From: Desulfarculales bacterium UBA696
GTDB lineage: Bacteria > Desulfobacterota > Syntrophobacteria > Syntrophobacterales > Syntrophobacteraceae
Direction of reading: 5' to 3'
Assembly (NCBI GenBank): GCA_002298995.1
Contig: DBMO01000054.1
Location: forward strand, 62,846 to 126,845
Length of the DNA stretch: 64,000 bases
Below, piece by piece: positions 51,848 to 61,427 of the stretch; within the stretch, counting starts at the first letter, position 1; the number at the start of each line of letters is the position of its first letter. The position numbers and the translations under genes are program-made. The notes under the pieces were generated by a model. It did not search any database. It saw only the letters and a program-made list of their open reading frames with translations, and was not told the DNA's origin.

Positions 51848-53374
51848 TTACCGCTTCTTGCCGCCTTCATTGCCGGCGGGGGGCGAATCCGATGCGCTCC
51901 AGCCGCCGCCCAGGGCTTCGACCAGCAGCACGCACGAACTCATCCGACGGCCAAGAATGTTTACGGCACTCAACTCATTATTGAGGGCAATCGTCTGGGT
52001 GACTATGACATCGAGGGCGCTGGCTATACCAGACTTATAGCGGTTGATGGTTACATCCAGGGACTGCCTGGCGGCCTTTAGCGCCTCAGCCTGCACTTCG
52101 GCCTCCTGCTCGAGAATGCGGAACGCGGCCAGGTTGTCTTCAACCTGCTGAAAACCCGTCAGGACGGTTTGCCGGTAGGAAGCCGCCTTCGCTTCATAAT
52201 TCGCCCGCGCCTGCTCGGTTTGAGCGCTTCTAAGCCCCCCGTCGAATATTGTCTGCTGGAGAGTTGCAGGCCCAAGCGTCCAGAAATGGCTGGGCCATAC
52301 GAGCCATTTTGCAACATCCGAGGCTTGGAAGCCGCCGGTCGCGCCAAGAGATATCGTCGGGTAGTACGCAGCCAGCGCAACACCAATCTGGGCATTTGCA
52401 GCAGCGGCAGTCCGTTCGGCTGAGGCAATGTCGGGCCTGCGTTCGAGAAGTTCCGACGGCACCTCGCCAGGTATGCGCGGTGGGAGCATATCCAGCGGCA
52501 AAGCCGCAATAGTCAGCTCGGAGGGCGCCTTGCCCATCAGCATGGCGATTGCGTGTTCAAATTGGGAGCGCTGCACGCCGACATCAATCGCCAGGGCCTG
52601 GGCCGCCTTGAGTTGGGTTTCTGCCTGAAGTACATCGCCCTTGGCCGCAACCCCGCTCGCATAGCGGTTCTTCGTCAATTGAAGGAATTTTTGATAGGCA
52701 CCGGCGGTCGCGTCCAGTACCTGCTTCTGGGAATCGAGTGCGCGAAGCTGGAAATACATCTGTGCAAGCTGAGCATGTGCAAGGAGGCGAACATTCTCGA
52801 GGTCGGACGCGCTTGCCTGGGCGCTTGCCTGGCTCGATTCGACCGTTCGGCGGATCTTGCCCCAAAGGTCCGGCTCCCAGGAAATGATGCTCGAAAGAGA
52901 GAAGAACGAAGTGGGAGCGCCCGATGAAGAACCGGCCCCTCCGGTGCCTCCGGTCCCGGCCAATCCGCCCGATCCGCCCGATCCGCCCGATCCGGCCGAT
53001 CCGCCCACGTTTTCAGATCCGCGGGACCTGCTGGCGGAGCTTCCAAGTGAGAGCGTTGGGAAATATCCCGCCTGCGCGGCTTTTACCGTTGCAAGTGCCT
53101 GCCTGTACTGGGCTTCGGCTGCAGCAACGTTCTGGTTTGAAATATTTACCTGCTCTTCGAGTTCATTCAGTTTCGGATCGTTAAAGATTTCCCACCAAGC
53201 TCCCCTGGGAAGATGGTCCCGTGGCTCGGCCTGTTTCCATCCTTCAATTTCCTTGTAGGCAACCGGAACAGTAACCTTTGGCCTGACGTAATCGGGACCT
53301 ACCGTACACGCCGTGAGAACCGCGGCCAGCATTGGAATTATCGCTGTTTTGAAAAACCTTGGTCGCACCATCAT
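51848..53374 (-). CDS. Outer-membrane efflux lipoprotein (NodT/OprM family)
   Basis: A TolC-like outer-membrane channel of about 508 residues. The lipoprotein signal has lipobox LTAC (LAAVLTACTVGPDYVRP). Two OEP repeats carry the usual helical segments (AEAQYRQALATVKAAQAGYFPTLSL; LLERRPDIASAERTAAAANAQIGVALAAYYPTISLGATGGF). The first extracellular loop bears an unusual Gly/Ser-rich insertion of about 30 residues (GGSAGSGGSGGSGGLAG...) encoded by 9-bp repeats. ATG at 53374 is preferred to the upstream frame at 53440. It is the last gene of the RND operon, 76 bp after the second pump subunit. Confidence 0.94.
   Translation of the reverse strand: MMVRPRFFKTAIIPMLAAVLTACTVGPDYVRPKVTVPVAYKEIEGWKQAEPRDHLPRGAWWEIFNDPKLNELEEQVNISNQNVAAAEAQYRQALATVKAAQAGYFPTLSLGSSASRSRGSENVGGSAGSGGSGGSGGLAGTGGTGGAGSSSGAPTSFFSLSSIISWEPDLWGKIRRTVESSQASAQASASDLENVRLLAHAQLAQMYFQLRALDSQKQVLDATAGAYQKFLQLTKNRYASGVAAKGDVLQAETQLKAAQALAIDVGVQRSQFEHAIAMLMGKAPSELTIAALPLDMLPPRIPGEVPSELLERRPDIASAERTAAAANAQIGVALAAYYPTISLGATGGFQASDVAKWLVWPSHFWTLGPATLQQTIFDGGLRSAQTEQARANYEAKAASYRQTVLTGFQQVEDNLAAFRILEQEAEVQAEALKAARQSLDVTINRYKSGIASALDVIVTQTIALNNELSAVNILGRRMSSCVLLVEALGGGWSASDSPPAGNEGGKKR
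52962..53006. repeat. 9-bp tandem repeat (five copies) inside the efflux channel gene
   Basis: Five near-perfect copies of GATCCGCCC (plus strand) encode the Gly-Ser-Gly series of the channel's first surface loop. The unit is a multiple of three, so copy-number change would alter loop length without frameshift. Confidence 0.85.
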
Positions 53375-53450
53375 GGTTTCCCGCTGCTGAAATGGATGAA
53401 CTAAAATCTTTACAAGGACTGCCGCCAAATGAGCAGTCATCGGGCGATGT

Positions 53451-56400
53451 TTAAATTTCCCTCATCGCCCCAGCCTCACCCCCGGCAGCTCTTTTTCCTC
53501 TCATGCGCTGCATGCGGAGCCTGAATCGATCCATGTAGAGGTATATTACCGGGGTGGTAAAAAGGGTCAGCATCTGGCTGAAAACCAATCCGCCCACAAT
53601 TGCCAGCCCGAGTGGGCGGCGCAGCTCCGACCCAATCCCCCGCCCAAGGGCCAGGGGCAATGCGCCTAGCAACGCCGCCATCGTCGTCATCATAATAGGC
53701 CGAAATCTGAGCAGGCTTGCCTGGTATATCGCATCGAGTGGACTTTTACCTTCATTCCGCTCGGCATCCAGGGCAAAATCGACCATCATTATCCCGTTTT
53801 TCTTTACCAACCCGATAAGCAGGATAATCCCGATCATCGCAATGAGGCTGAGTTCCGTTCTGAAAATCATAAGCGTGACAAGCGCCCCCACGCCCGCGGA
53901 AGGGAGAGTCGAGAGGATCGTGATCGGATGGATATAGCTCTCGTAGAGAATGCCAAGCACGATGTAGACCGTTACGAGCGCCGCCAGTATGAGCAAAGGT
54001 TCATTGGCAAGCGAGGCCTGGTATGCCTGGGCTGTACCCAAAAAGCTGCCCTGGATACTTGCCGGGATTGCCATTTTCATGGTCGCGGATTCAATGGCGG
54101 AAACCGCGTCACCCAGGGCCGCACCGGAGGCAAGGTTAAATGAAATGGTAATCGAGGGGAACTGTCCCAGATGATTAACGGAAAGTGAAGTAGCAGAGGG
54201 TTCAAGGCGGGAGAATGCACTCAACGGGACCTCGGCCCCGGTCGAGGAGTGTACCCAAATATCCCGAAGCGTGTCGGGGCTTTGCCAATACCGTGGATCC
54301 ACCTCCATTATGACGTGGTACTGATTGAGCATGCTGTATATTACGGAAATCTGGCGCTGGCCGAACGCATCGTACAAGGTGTCGTCGATCAGCTGAGGAC
54401 TTATGCCCAGCCGTGATGCCGTGCTACGGTCGATTACGAGCATCGTCTGCAGTCCCCTGTCCTGCTGATCGCTGTTCACATCCGCCAGTTGGGGCAATTG
54501 GCGCAGCCTCTCAAGGATGCGCGGAGCCCAGGTATTGAGATCGGTCAGGTTTTCACCCCTCAGCGTATATTGATAAAGGGCGCTGCTCGCTCTTGCTCCG
54601 ATACGCAGCTCCTGAACCGGTTGAAGGATAGTAGGCGCACCCGGCACCTTGGCGAGCTTCCCGCGAAGCCTCCCCATAACCTGCTGTACGGTGGTCTTGC
54701 GCACCTCGAAGGGCTTGAGAGCAATAAACATCCGGGCGGTGTTTGTCGTCGAGCCGCTGCCTCCTCCGCCCGTAAAGCCGGTAACATCGGAGACATCTGG
54801 ATCGCTTCTGATTATGTCGACAACCTCCGAGAGCTTCTTGCTCATCGCCTGGAACGAAATATCCTGCGCCGCTGTAATTGATCCGCTGATGCGGCCGGTA
54901 TCCTGCTCGGGGAAAAACCCCTTGGGAATAATCCAAAAGAGGTAAAAATTGATGACAAGCGTGAGCAATGTAATTGTCAGCATCAGCCGGGGTCTGCGAA
55001 GCGCCCGGCCCAGATTCTTTTCATAGCCACGCCGCATGAACTCGAAAACACTTTCAATCGCCCTGTATACTCGTCCGTGGACGGGGTTTTCTTCCCTTTT
55101 GAGAACTGTTGCGCACATCATGGGGGTAGTCGTGAGCGATACCACAAGGGAAATCATAATGGCCGCGGAAAGCGTTATGGCAAACTCACGGAACAGCCGA
55201 CCCACCATTCCACCCATTAAAAGAATGGGAATAAATACCGCGACCAGCGAAAGGCTCATTGAAACGACGGTAAACGCAATCTCGCGCGCGCCCCTAAGAG
55301 CGGCCCTGAATGGAGTTTGGCCCTGCTCCATGTAGCGGGTAATGTTTTCGAGCACTACGATTGCATCATCCACGACAAACCCGGTTGCAATGGTAAGCGC
55401 CATCAAAGAGAGATTGTCCAAACTGTAGCCACAGAGATACATCACCCCGAAGGTGCTAATGAGTGAAACCGGAACGGCGACACTTGGGATAATTGTTGCG
55501 CGCACGTTTCTCAGAAATGCGAATACCACCAGGATAACGAGCATACCCGAGATGACCAGCGTGAATTCGACGTCGCGTAGCGAGCCGCGTATCGGCGGAG
55601 TCCGGTCAAGGACTACCGAGAGGTTTACATTTTGAGGTATGGAGGCCTGAAGCTGCGGCATCATCTCCCGCACCCGATCAACCGTTTCGATAATATTGGC
55701 GCCAGGCTGTCGAAACATAATGATCATTACAGCAGGCTTGCCGTTTACCCCGCCGGCTGTACGCAAATCCTCGACAGAGTCCTGGACGTCCCCAATATCA
55801 GAAAGACGGACGGCCGATCCCGACTGGTAGCGGATAATCAACGGCCGGTACTGCTCGGCTTTTCGCAGTTGATTGTTGCTTCGGATTTCCCAATTTCTTG
55901 TCCCATCGGCCAGCTGCCCAGCGGGGCGGTTCAAGTTGGTGGCGTTGATGACGGCTCGGGCATCATCGAGGCCGATCCCGTATTTGTTCATCGCCGTCGG
56001 GTTCAGCTCGATCCGCACGGCAGGCAGCGAGCCTCCGCCCACGAACACCTGCCCGATCCCCTCCACCTGCGAGAGTTTCTGCTGCAGAATCGTCGAGGCG
56101 GCGTCGTACATCTTTGCCTTCTCGACCGTATCAGAGGTAAGTGCGAGGATGAGAATGGGCGCATCAGCCGGGTTTACCTTGCGGTAGGTCGGATTGCTGG
56201 GAAGCGCTGAAGGCAGATAACTTCGAGCGGCATTTATGGCTGCTTGCACGTCGCGCGCGGCCCCGTCAATGTTGCGGCTGAGATCGAACTGAATGACAAT
56301 GGACATCGAGCCGCGATAGCTCGTCGAGGTCATTTCGGCCACACCGGCAATTCGCCCGAGCTGCCGCTCCAGCGGAGCTGCAACAGAGGTGGCCATTGTC

Positions 56401-56570
56401 TCGGGATCTGCTCCGGGAAGGCCGGCCGATACCTGGATAGTGGGAAAATCTACCTGCGGCAGCGGCGATACCGGCAGAAAGTGGAAGGCGATGATTCCGG
56501 CAAGCGCCATCCCTACCGTGAGCAGAGTGGTCGCGACAGGCCGCCTTATGAATATTTCCGATAAATTCAT
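53451..56570 (-). CDS. mdtC: MdtC-like RND efflux pump subunit
   Basis: A 1039-residue HAE-1 family inner-membrane transporter. The N-terminus MNLSEIFIRRPVATTLLTVG and PLPQVDFPTIQVSAGLPGADPETMATSVAAPLERQLGRIAG resembles MdtC. The TM4 proton-relay acids are in GFVVDDAIVVLEN and the TM10 Lys region is GLVKKNGIMMVDFAL. Twelve TM helices and two large periplasmic loops are expected. In the family MdtB and MdtC form a heterotrimer that exports bile salts, novobiocin and similar compounds. Its start overlaps the mdtB-like stop by 4 bp. Confidence 0.95.
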   Translation of the reverse strand: MNLSEIFIRRPVATTLLTVGMALAGIIAFHFLPVSPLPQVDFPTIQVSAGLPGADPETMATSVAAPLERQLGRIAGVAEMTSTSYRGSMSIVIQFDLSRNIDGAARDVQAAINAARSYLPSALPSNPTYRKVNPADAPILILALTSDTVEKAKMYDAASTILQQKLSQVEGIGQVFVGGGSLPAVRIELNPTAMNKYGIGLDDARAVINATNLNRPAGQLADGTRNWEIRSNNQLRKAEQYRPLIIRYQSGSAVRLSDIGDVQDSVEDLRTAGGVNGKPAVMIIMFRQPGANIIETVDRVREMMPQLQASIPQNVNLSVVLDRTPPIRGSLRDVEFTLVISGMLVILVVFAFLRNVRATIIPSVAVPVSLISTFGVMYLCGYSLDNLSLMALTIATGFVVDDAIVVLENITRYMEQGQTPFRAALRGAREIAFTVVSMSLSLVAVFIPILLMGGMVGRLFREFAITLSAAIMISLVVSLTTTPMMCATVLKREENPVHGRVYRAIESVFEFMRRGYEKNLGRALRRPRLMLTITLLTLVINFYLFWIIPKGFFPEQDTGRISGSITAAQDISFQAMSKKLSEVVDIIRSDPDVSDVTGFTGGGGSGSTTNTARMFIALKPFEVRKTTVQQVMGRLRGKLAKVPGAPTILQPVQELRIGARASSALYQYTLRGENLTDLNTWAPRILERLRQLPQLADVNSDQQDRGLQTMLVIDRSTASRLGISPQLIDDTLYDAFGQRQISVIYSMLNQYHVIMEVDPRYWQSPDTLRDIWVHSSTGAEVPLSAFSRLEPSATSLSVNHLGQFPSITISFNLASGAALGDAVSAIESATMKMAIPASIQGSFLGTAQAYQASLANEPLLILAALVTVYIVLGILYESYIHPITILSTLPSAGVGALVTLMIFRTELSLIAMIGIILLIGLVKKNGIMMVDFALDAERNEGKSPLDAIYQASLLRFRPIMMTTMAALLGALPLALGRGIGSELRRPLGLAIVGGLVFSQMLTLFTTPVIYLYMDRFRLRMQRMRGKRAAGGEAGAMREI

Positions 56571-59500
56571 TCCGACTCCGCCGGGAGTTCGCCATCAGGC
56601 GGCCTTGGACCGCCTCGGCCAAGGCGACGCGCAAGCCGGTCAAACCAGAGATAGATAACCGGAGTGGTATACAGGGTGAGGACCTGGCTGAAAATGAGGC
56701 CGCCAACTATCGATATGCCGAGGGGCCTTCGCAGCTCGGACCCCAGGCCGGTCCCCATGGCCAGCGGCAGCGCTCCCAGGAGGGCTGCCATGGTAGTCAT
56801 CATAATGGGCCGGAATCTTAGCAAACACGCCTGGTAGATGGCTTCGACAGGGTCTTTACCTTCGTTTCGTTCGGCATCCAGGGCGAAGTCCACCATCATG
56901 ATCGCGTTCTTCTTGACGATGCCGATCAGCAGGATAATACCGATGAGGGCTACAACGCTGAATTCGGTTCGGAAAAGCAGCAGGGCGAGAATAGCACCGA
57001 CCCCGGCCGATGGAAGCGTGGATAGAATCGTGATCGGGTGAATGTAGCTTTCGTACAGCACGCCGAGCACGATATAGACCGTCACCAGGGCCGCCAGTAT
57101 AAGAATCGGTTCGTTGGTAAGCGAAGCCCTGAAAGCCTGGGCTGTTCCCTGAAATTTGCCCTGAATGCTGGCGGGCAATCCTATGCCGGCCTCGGCCCCC
57201 TCGATGGCCTTGACTGCGTCTCCCAGTGAATATCCCGGGGCGAGGTTGAATGATATAGTCGTTACGGGAAATTGCCCCTGGTGACTGATGACAAGGGGTC
57301 CAGAGGTTTGTGAAATAGTGGTGAGAGCGCTCAATGGGACCTGTTCGCCGCCTGAGCCGCGCAGATAAATATCCTTGAGCTTATCTGGATTTTGCTGGAA
57401 ATCGGGCTTGACTTCTAGGACCACCCGGTACTGGTTGAGTTGGGTAAAAATGGTCGAGATCTGCCGCTGGCCATAAGCATCGTAGAGAGTATCGACTATG
57501 TTTTGCGGGGTTATTCCGAACCGGGACGCGGTGATGCGGTCCATTTCGACCCAGGCCTGAAGCCCTTGGTCCTGCACATCGCTGCTGACGTCACGAAGCG
57601 CCGGAAGTTCCTGAAGCGCATTCACAACTTTCGGCGCCCAAGTGTTTAATTCAACGATGTCAGCATCCTCCAGGCTGTACTGAAACTGCGTTCTGCTGAC
57701 GCGGTCCTCGACCGTAAGGTCCTGAACCGGCTGCATATAGAGCGTGATTCCCTTGAGCTTGGCGAGCTCTGGTTGAAGCCGGCGGATGATTTCGGTTGCG
57801 CTTTGCTTCCGATCCTCGATCGGCTTTAAATTGATCAGGACCCTCCCGCTGTTTAGCGTTGGATTAGTCCCGTCTATACCTATGAATGTGGACAAGCTTT
57901 TGACCGCCGGGTCCTGAAGAATAATCTTCGCCAGTGCCTGCTGCTTTTCCGCCATCGCGGCAAAAGAGGTCCATTGCGCTGCTTCGGATATGCCGAGAAT
58001 TATCCCGGTGTCCTGGACCGGAAAGAAGCCTTTGGGCACCACTGTGTATAGGAAGATGGTAAGGACCAGGGTCGCCGCGGCGACCAGCAGGGTTGAGGTC
58101 TGCCTCTCCAGCACCCAGCGCAGGGTCCTGCCGTAGGATTCGATGATCCGGTCGTATGCCCGCTGGGATTTGCGGTAAAACCAGGTCTGCTGTTCCTCGG
58201 GGGTATGGCGAAGCAATCGGGCGCACATCATCGGCGTCAGGGTGAGCGATACAACAGCCGATATTAGAATCGTGACGCCAAGGGTTATGGCAAACTCACG
58301 GAACAGCCTTCCCACTATGTCGCCCATGAAGAGCAAAGGGATGAGAACGGCGATTAGAGATACGGTCAGAGATATAATGGTGAAGGCAATCTGTTCGGAG
58401 CCCTTCAGCGCCGCCTTAATGGGCGGATCGCCCTGCTCGATGTAGCGGGAGACGTTTTCGATCATGACGATTGCGTCATCGACCACGAAACCCGTTGCAA
58501 TGGTAAGCGCCATGAGCGAGAGGTTATTGAGGCTGAACCCGAGCAGGTACATGGCGCCGAAGGTGCCGATCAGGGACAGGGGGACGGCAAAGCTTGGTAT
58601 TATCGTGGCGGAAAGGTTTCGCAAGAACAAGAACATGACCATTATTACCAGCACAACCGCCAGCATCAACTCGAATTGCACATCCCTTACCGACTCGCGA
58701 ATGGTTGTCGTGCGGTCGGTCAATATGGAGACATCCACGGCGGAGGGCAGCGAGCTTTGCAGTCTAGGCAGCAGTGCTTTAATACTGTCCACAACCTCGA
58801 TAACATTGGCCCCGGGCTGCCTCTGAATGTTCATGATCACGGCGGGAGAGTCGTTCATCCAGGCCGCCTGCTTCACGTTTTCGGCATCGTCCTTCACGTC
58901 GGCCACATCCGATAGCTTGACTGGAGCGCCGTTTCGGTAGGCAATGATCAGCGGGCGGTAGTCATCGCTCGACATGAGCTGATCGTTTGCCCCGATTATC
59001 GACGCCTGGCGCGGGCCGTCGAACCCGCCCTTTGCCTGGTTGACGTTTGCTGTCGCAACGGCTGTGCGCACGTCCTCCAGGGTCAAGTTATACGCAGCAA
59101 GGGCCGTCGGATTAGCCTGAATCCGCACCGCCGGCCTTTGTCCTCCGCTGATGCTGACAAGGCCCACCCCCGACAGCTGAGAAATCTTCTGCGCAAGCCG
59201 TGTATCGGCCAGGTCCTCAACCTTTGGCAACGGTAGGGTTTTCGAGGTCAGAGCCAAGGTAAGGATTGGCGCGTCCGCGGGGTTTACCTTGCTGTAAACG
59301 GGCGGGTTAGGGAGGTCCCTTGGCAGAAAGCTCGTTGCGGCGTTGATTGCCGCCTGCACTTCCTGCTCGGCCACATCCAGGCTGAGTTCGAGGCTGAATT
59401 GAAGGGTTATGACCGAACTGCCGCTCGAACTGTTAGAGGTCATTTGATTGAGACCCGGCATTTGTCCGAACTGGCGTTCAAGTGGGGCGGTTATGGAGGA

Positions 59501-59680
59501 TGCGGTCACATCTGGACTTGCGCCGGGAAAGAATGTCAGCACCTGGATAGTCGGATAGTCCACTTGGGGCAAAGCGGAAACCGGCAGCAGACGGTAAGCG
59601 ACACCGCCCGCCAGGACAATCGCCGCCATTAGCAGCGCAGTCGCCACGGGACGGAGAATAAAAGTTCGTGAAGGGTTCAT
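56567..59680 (-). CDS. mdtB: MdtB-like RND efflux pump subunit
   Basis: A 1037-residue RND transporter starting MNPSRTFILRPVATALLMAA with SALPQVDYPTIQVLTFFPGASPDV, closely matching MdtB. TM4 acids are in GFVVDDAIVMIENV and the TM10 motif is GIVKKNAIMMVDFAL. It shares a 1-bp TAATG junction with the membrane-fusion protein gene and a 4-bp overlap with the mdtC-like gene, so the three are translated as a unit. The two pump genes are clearly paralogous. Confidence 0.95.
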   Translation of the reverse strand: MNPSRTFILRPVATALLMAAIVLAGGVAYRLLPVSALPQVDYPTIQVLTFFPGASPDVTASSITAPLERQFGQMPGLNQMTSNSSSGSSVITLQFSLELSLDVAEQEVQAAINAATSFLPRDLPNPPVYSKVNPADAPILTLALTSKTLPLPKVEDLADTRLAQKISQLSGVGLVSISGGQRPAVRIQANPTALAAYNLTLEDVRTAVATANVNQAKGGFDGPRQASIIGANDQLMSSDDYRPLIIAYRNGAPVKLSDVADVKDDAENVKQAAWMNDSPAVIMNIQRQPGANVIEVVDSIKALLPRLQSSLPSAVDVSILTDRTTTIRESVRDVQFELMLAVVLVIMVMFLFLRNLSATIIPSFAVPLSLIGTFGAMYLLGFSLNNLSLMALTIATGFVVDDAIVMIENVSRYIEQGDPPIKAALKGSEQIAFTIISLTVSLIAVLIPLLFMGDIVGRLFREFAITLGVTILISAVVSLTLTPMMCARLLRHTPEEQQTWFYRKSQRAYDRIIESYGRTLRWVLERQTSTLLVAAATLVLTIFLYTVVPKGFFPVQDTGIILGISEAAQWTSFAAMAEKQQALAKIILQDPAVKSLSTFIGIDGTNPTLNSGRVLINLKPIEDRKQSATEIIRRLQPELAKLKGITLYMQPVQDLTVEDRVSRTQFQYSLEDADIVELNTWAPKVVNALQELPALRDVSSDVQDQGLQAWVEMDRITASRFGITPQNIVDTLYDAYGQRQISTIFTQLNQYRVVLEVKPDFQQNPDKLKDIYLRGSGGEQVPLSALTTISQTSGPLVISHQGQFPVTTISFNLAPGYSLGDAVKAIEGAEAGIGLPASIQGKFQGTAQAFRASLTNEPILILAALVTVYIVLGVLYESYIHPITILSTLPSAGVGAILALLLFRTEFSVVALIGIILLIGIVKKNAIMMVDFALDAERNEGKDPVEAIYQACLLRFRPIMMTTMAALLGALPLAMGTGLGSELRRPLGISIVGGLIFSQVLTLYTTPVIYLWFDRLARRLGRGGPRPPDGELPAESE

Positions 59681-60915
59681 TAACCGCTCTTGGCCGATGA
59701 TCCGGGTTGATTTTTGCCTTTATCGGGGGGCTGAGTATCAGTCTCGACCCTGGTGCCCTCCCGCAATTTTTCCGCGCCTTCCAGCACCACCAGTTCTCCC
59801 TCGGAAAGCCCTTCCTCGATCGAGATTCTATCACCTTCCGAGGGGCCTACTTTCACGGGCCGTACGGTAACAGTCCCGTCGTTCTTTATAATGTAGACGT
59901 ATGTCATCTGGGGGCTGCGCTGTATTGTGGCGGTGGGAACAACCACTGTGCCGCGCTTTGTGTCAACGAGAAGCCTGGCGTTTACGAACTGGTTTGGGAA
60001 AAGTTCGCTCTGAGCATTCTGGAACTCGGCCTTTAGTTTTACGGTGCCGGTATTTGTATCTATCTGGTTATCTATGGTCAGCAGGTATCCGGTGGCAAGC
60101 TTTTGCTTTTGCTCGCGGTCCCATGCTTCGACCGGAAGCCGCTCCCCGTTTTTATACTTTTTCAGGATTGGCTGGAGACTATCCTCGGGAACGGGAAAGA
60201 TAACCCCGATGGGCTGCTCTTGTGCGATCACGGCAAGCCCGGTGGTGTCGCTTGCGTGGACGATGTTTCCGGGGTCTACCAGCCGCAAGCCGATCCGTCC
60301 GCTGACCGGAGCGCTGATTTTCGAGTAGACGAGCTGCAGCCTGGCACTATCGACCTGCCCCTGATCAAATTTAACCGTCCCCTCTAGTTGATGCACCAGG
60401 GCCTGCTGGGTATCCACCTGCTGATTGGCGATTGAATCCTGCTTGAGAAGTGTTCTGTAGCGTTGCAGATCGATTTTCGCGTTTTCCAGTTGTGCTTTGT
60501 CGCGGGCCAGCTGACCGTCCGCCTGGGTCAGGGCGGCCTCGAACGGGCGCGGGTCTATCTCCGCCAGAAGAGAGCCTCCCTTTACAATCTGTCCCTCCTG
60601 GAAGAGCACCCTCATGAGCTGCCCATCAACACGACTCTTAACTGTCACCGTATGGAGCGGAGTCACGGTACCTAATCCATTGGTATAAATATTTATATCA
60701 CCCACCTTTGCGGGAACGGCCACAACCGGCACCACCTGAAGGCGAGGCTGTCCCTTACCGGCCGCCCGAGTCTTTCCGGTCAGGCTAACTCCCAAATAAG
60801 TACCGATACCTGCCAGAACGGCCGCGACCGCCAATATTTTCCACCAGCTCCGGCCCGACCTGGCCTTATGCCGTTCAGGATTGCTCTCTTTCTTTATTTC
60901 CGGAATAGATGTCAT
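59680..60915 (-). CDS. mdtA: MdtA-like RND membrane-fusion protein
   Basis: A protein of about 411 residues, the periplasmic adaptor joining the MdtBC pump to the outer-membrane channel. A single N-terminal membrane anchor (WWKILAVAAVLAGIGTYLGVSL) is followed by lipoyl/barrel-sandwich halves VAVPAKVGDINIYTNGLGTVTPLHTVTVKSRVDGQLMRVLFQEGQ and VSGRIGLRLVDPGNIV, an alpha-hairpin, and a C-terminal domain ending in Lys/Ser/Gly-rich sequence. ATG at 60915 has GAGG upstream; the frame extends to 61044 without an RBS. First gene of the operon. Confidence 0.94.
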   Translation of the reverse strand: MTSIPEIKKESNPERHKARSGRSWWKILAVAAVLAGIGTYLGVSLTGKTRAAGKGQPRLQVVPVVAVPAKVGDINIYTNGLGTVTPLHTVTVKSRVDGQLMRVLFQEGQIVKGGSLLAEIDPRPFEAALTQADGQLARDKAQLENAKIDLQRYRTLLKQDSIANQQVDTQQALVHQLEGTVKFDQGQVDSARLQLVYSKISAPVSGRIGLRLVDPGNIVHASDTTGLAVIAQEQPIGVIFPVPEDSLQPILKKYKNGERLPVEAWDREQKQKLATGYLLTIDNQIDTNTGTVKLKAEFQNAQSELFPNQFVNARLLVDTKRGTVVVPTATIQRSPQMTYVYIIKNDGTVTVRPVKVGPSEGDRISIEEGLSEGELVVLEGAEKLREGTRVETDTQPPDKGKNQPGSSAKSG

Positions 60916-61086
60916 AATATCTGCCTCATCTGGAATGGCTTTAACTGCTTGCCGAAATGGGCCGCCAAATACCCGATCCCACCGAATCTGGAAACTTATA
61001 TCAGGAACCTTCTCCCTGGTGCTAAGTCTCATATAGCAGAACATTGGATTTTAACAGGCTGCAAATGCTTGACTGATGCAATTTTT

Positions 61087-61101
61087 GTAAAGAATTGTGA
61101 A
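61087..61101 (+). promoter_or_regulatory. CpxR-like box upstream of the efflux operon
   Basis: GTAAAGAATTGTGAA fits the CpxR pattern GTAAA-N5-GTAAA with one mismatch, about 170 bp upstream of the mdtA-like start. The neighbouring regulator gene encodes a CpxR-like protein. A related site lies at 61323-61337 in inverse orientation. Binding is inferred, not shown. Confidence 0.45.
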
Positions 61102-61322
61102 GCCATCGGGTCCCATCCACAACTAGCCCCCTGCCCTTCCGAGCTTCGCCTGTAAGATCATAAGAATTTTGTCGGCCGCTTGCACCTTGTAAAGACCCAT
61201 CACTCACTAAATTTTCATCTTCATACTTATGTTGAGGTTCAGGGAATCGATGAGGCATGAAGTTACCCGAATCGCAGGCGGGTTAGCCCGAACGTCCATG
61301 TACAGCCGCCCATGTCATCCGG

Positions 61323-61337
61323 TTAACAATTCTTCAC
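61323..61337 (-). promoter_or_regulatory. CpxR-like box upstream of the response-regulator gene
   Basis: The minus strand reads GTGAAGAATTGTTAA, which shares GTxAAGAATTGTxAA with the box at 61087. It lies about 90 bp before the response-regulator ATG. Together the pair suggests coordinated control of both divergent operons, including autoregulation. Confidence 0.45.
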
Positions 61338-61427
61338 AGAACCGGGCCTCTATTTGCTTGCAGTAATTGTTAAAATTAGGGCATTAGCCAGTAATGTACA
61401 ACAACAGTGCGAAAGAGAGGCCCTTTT

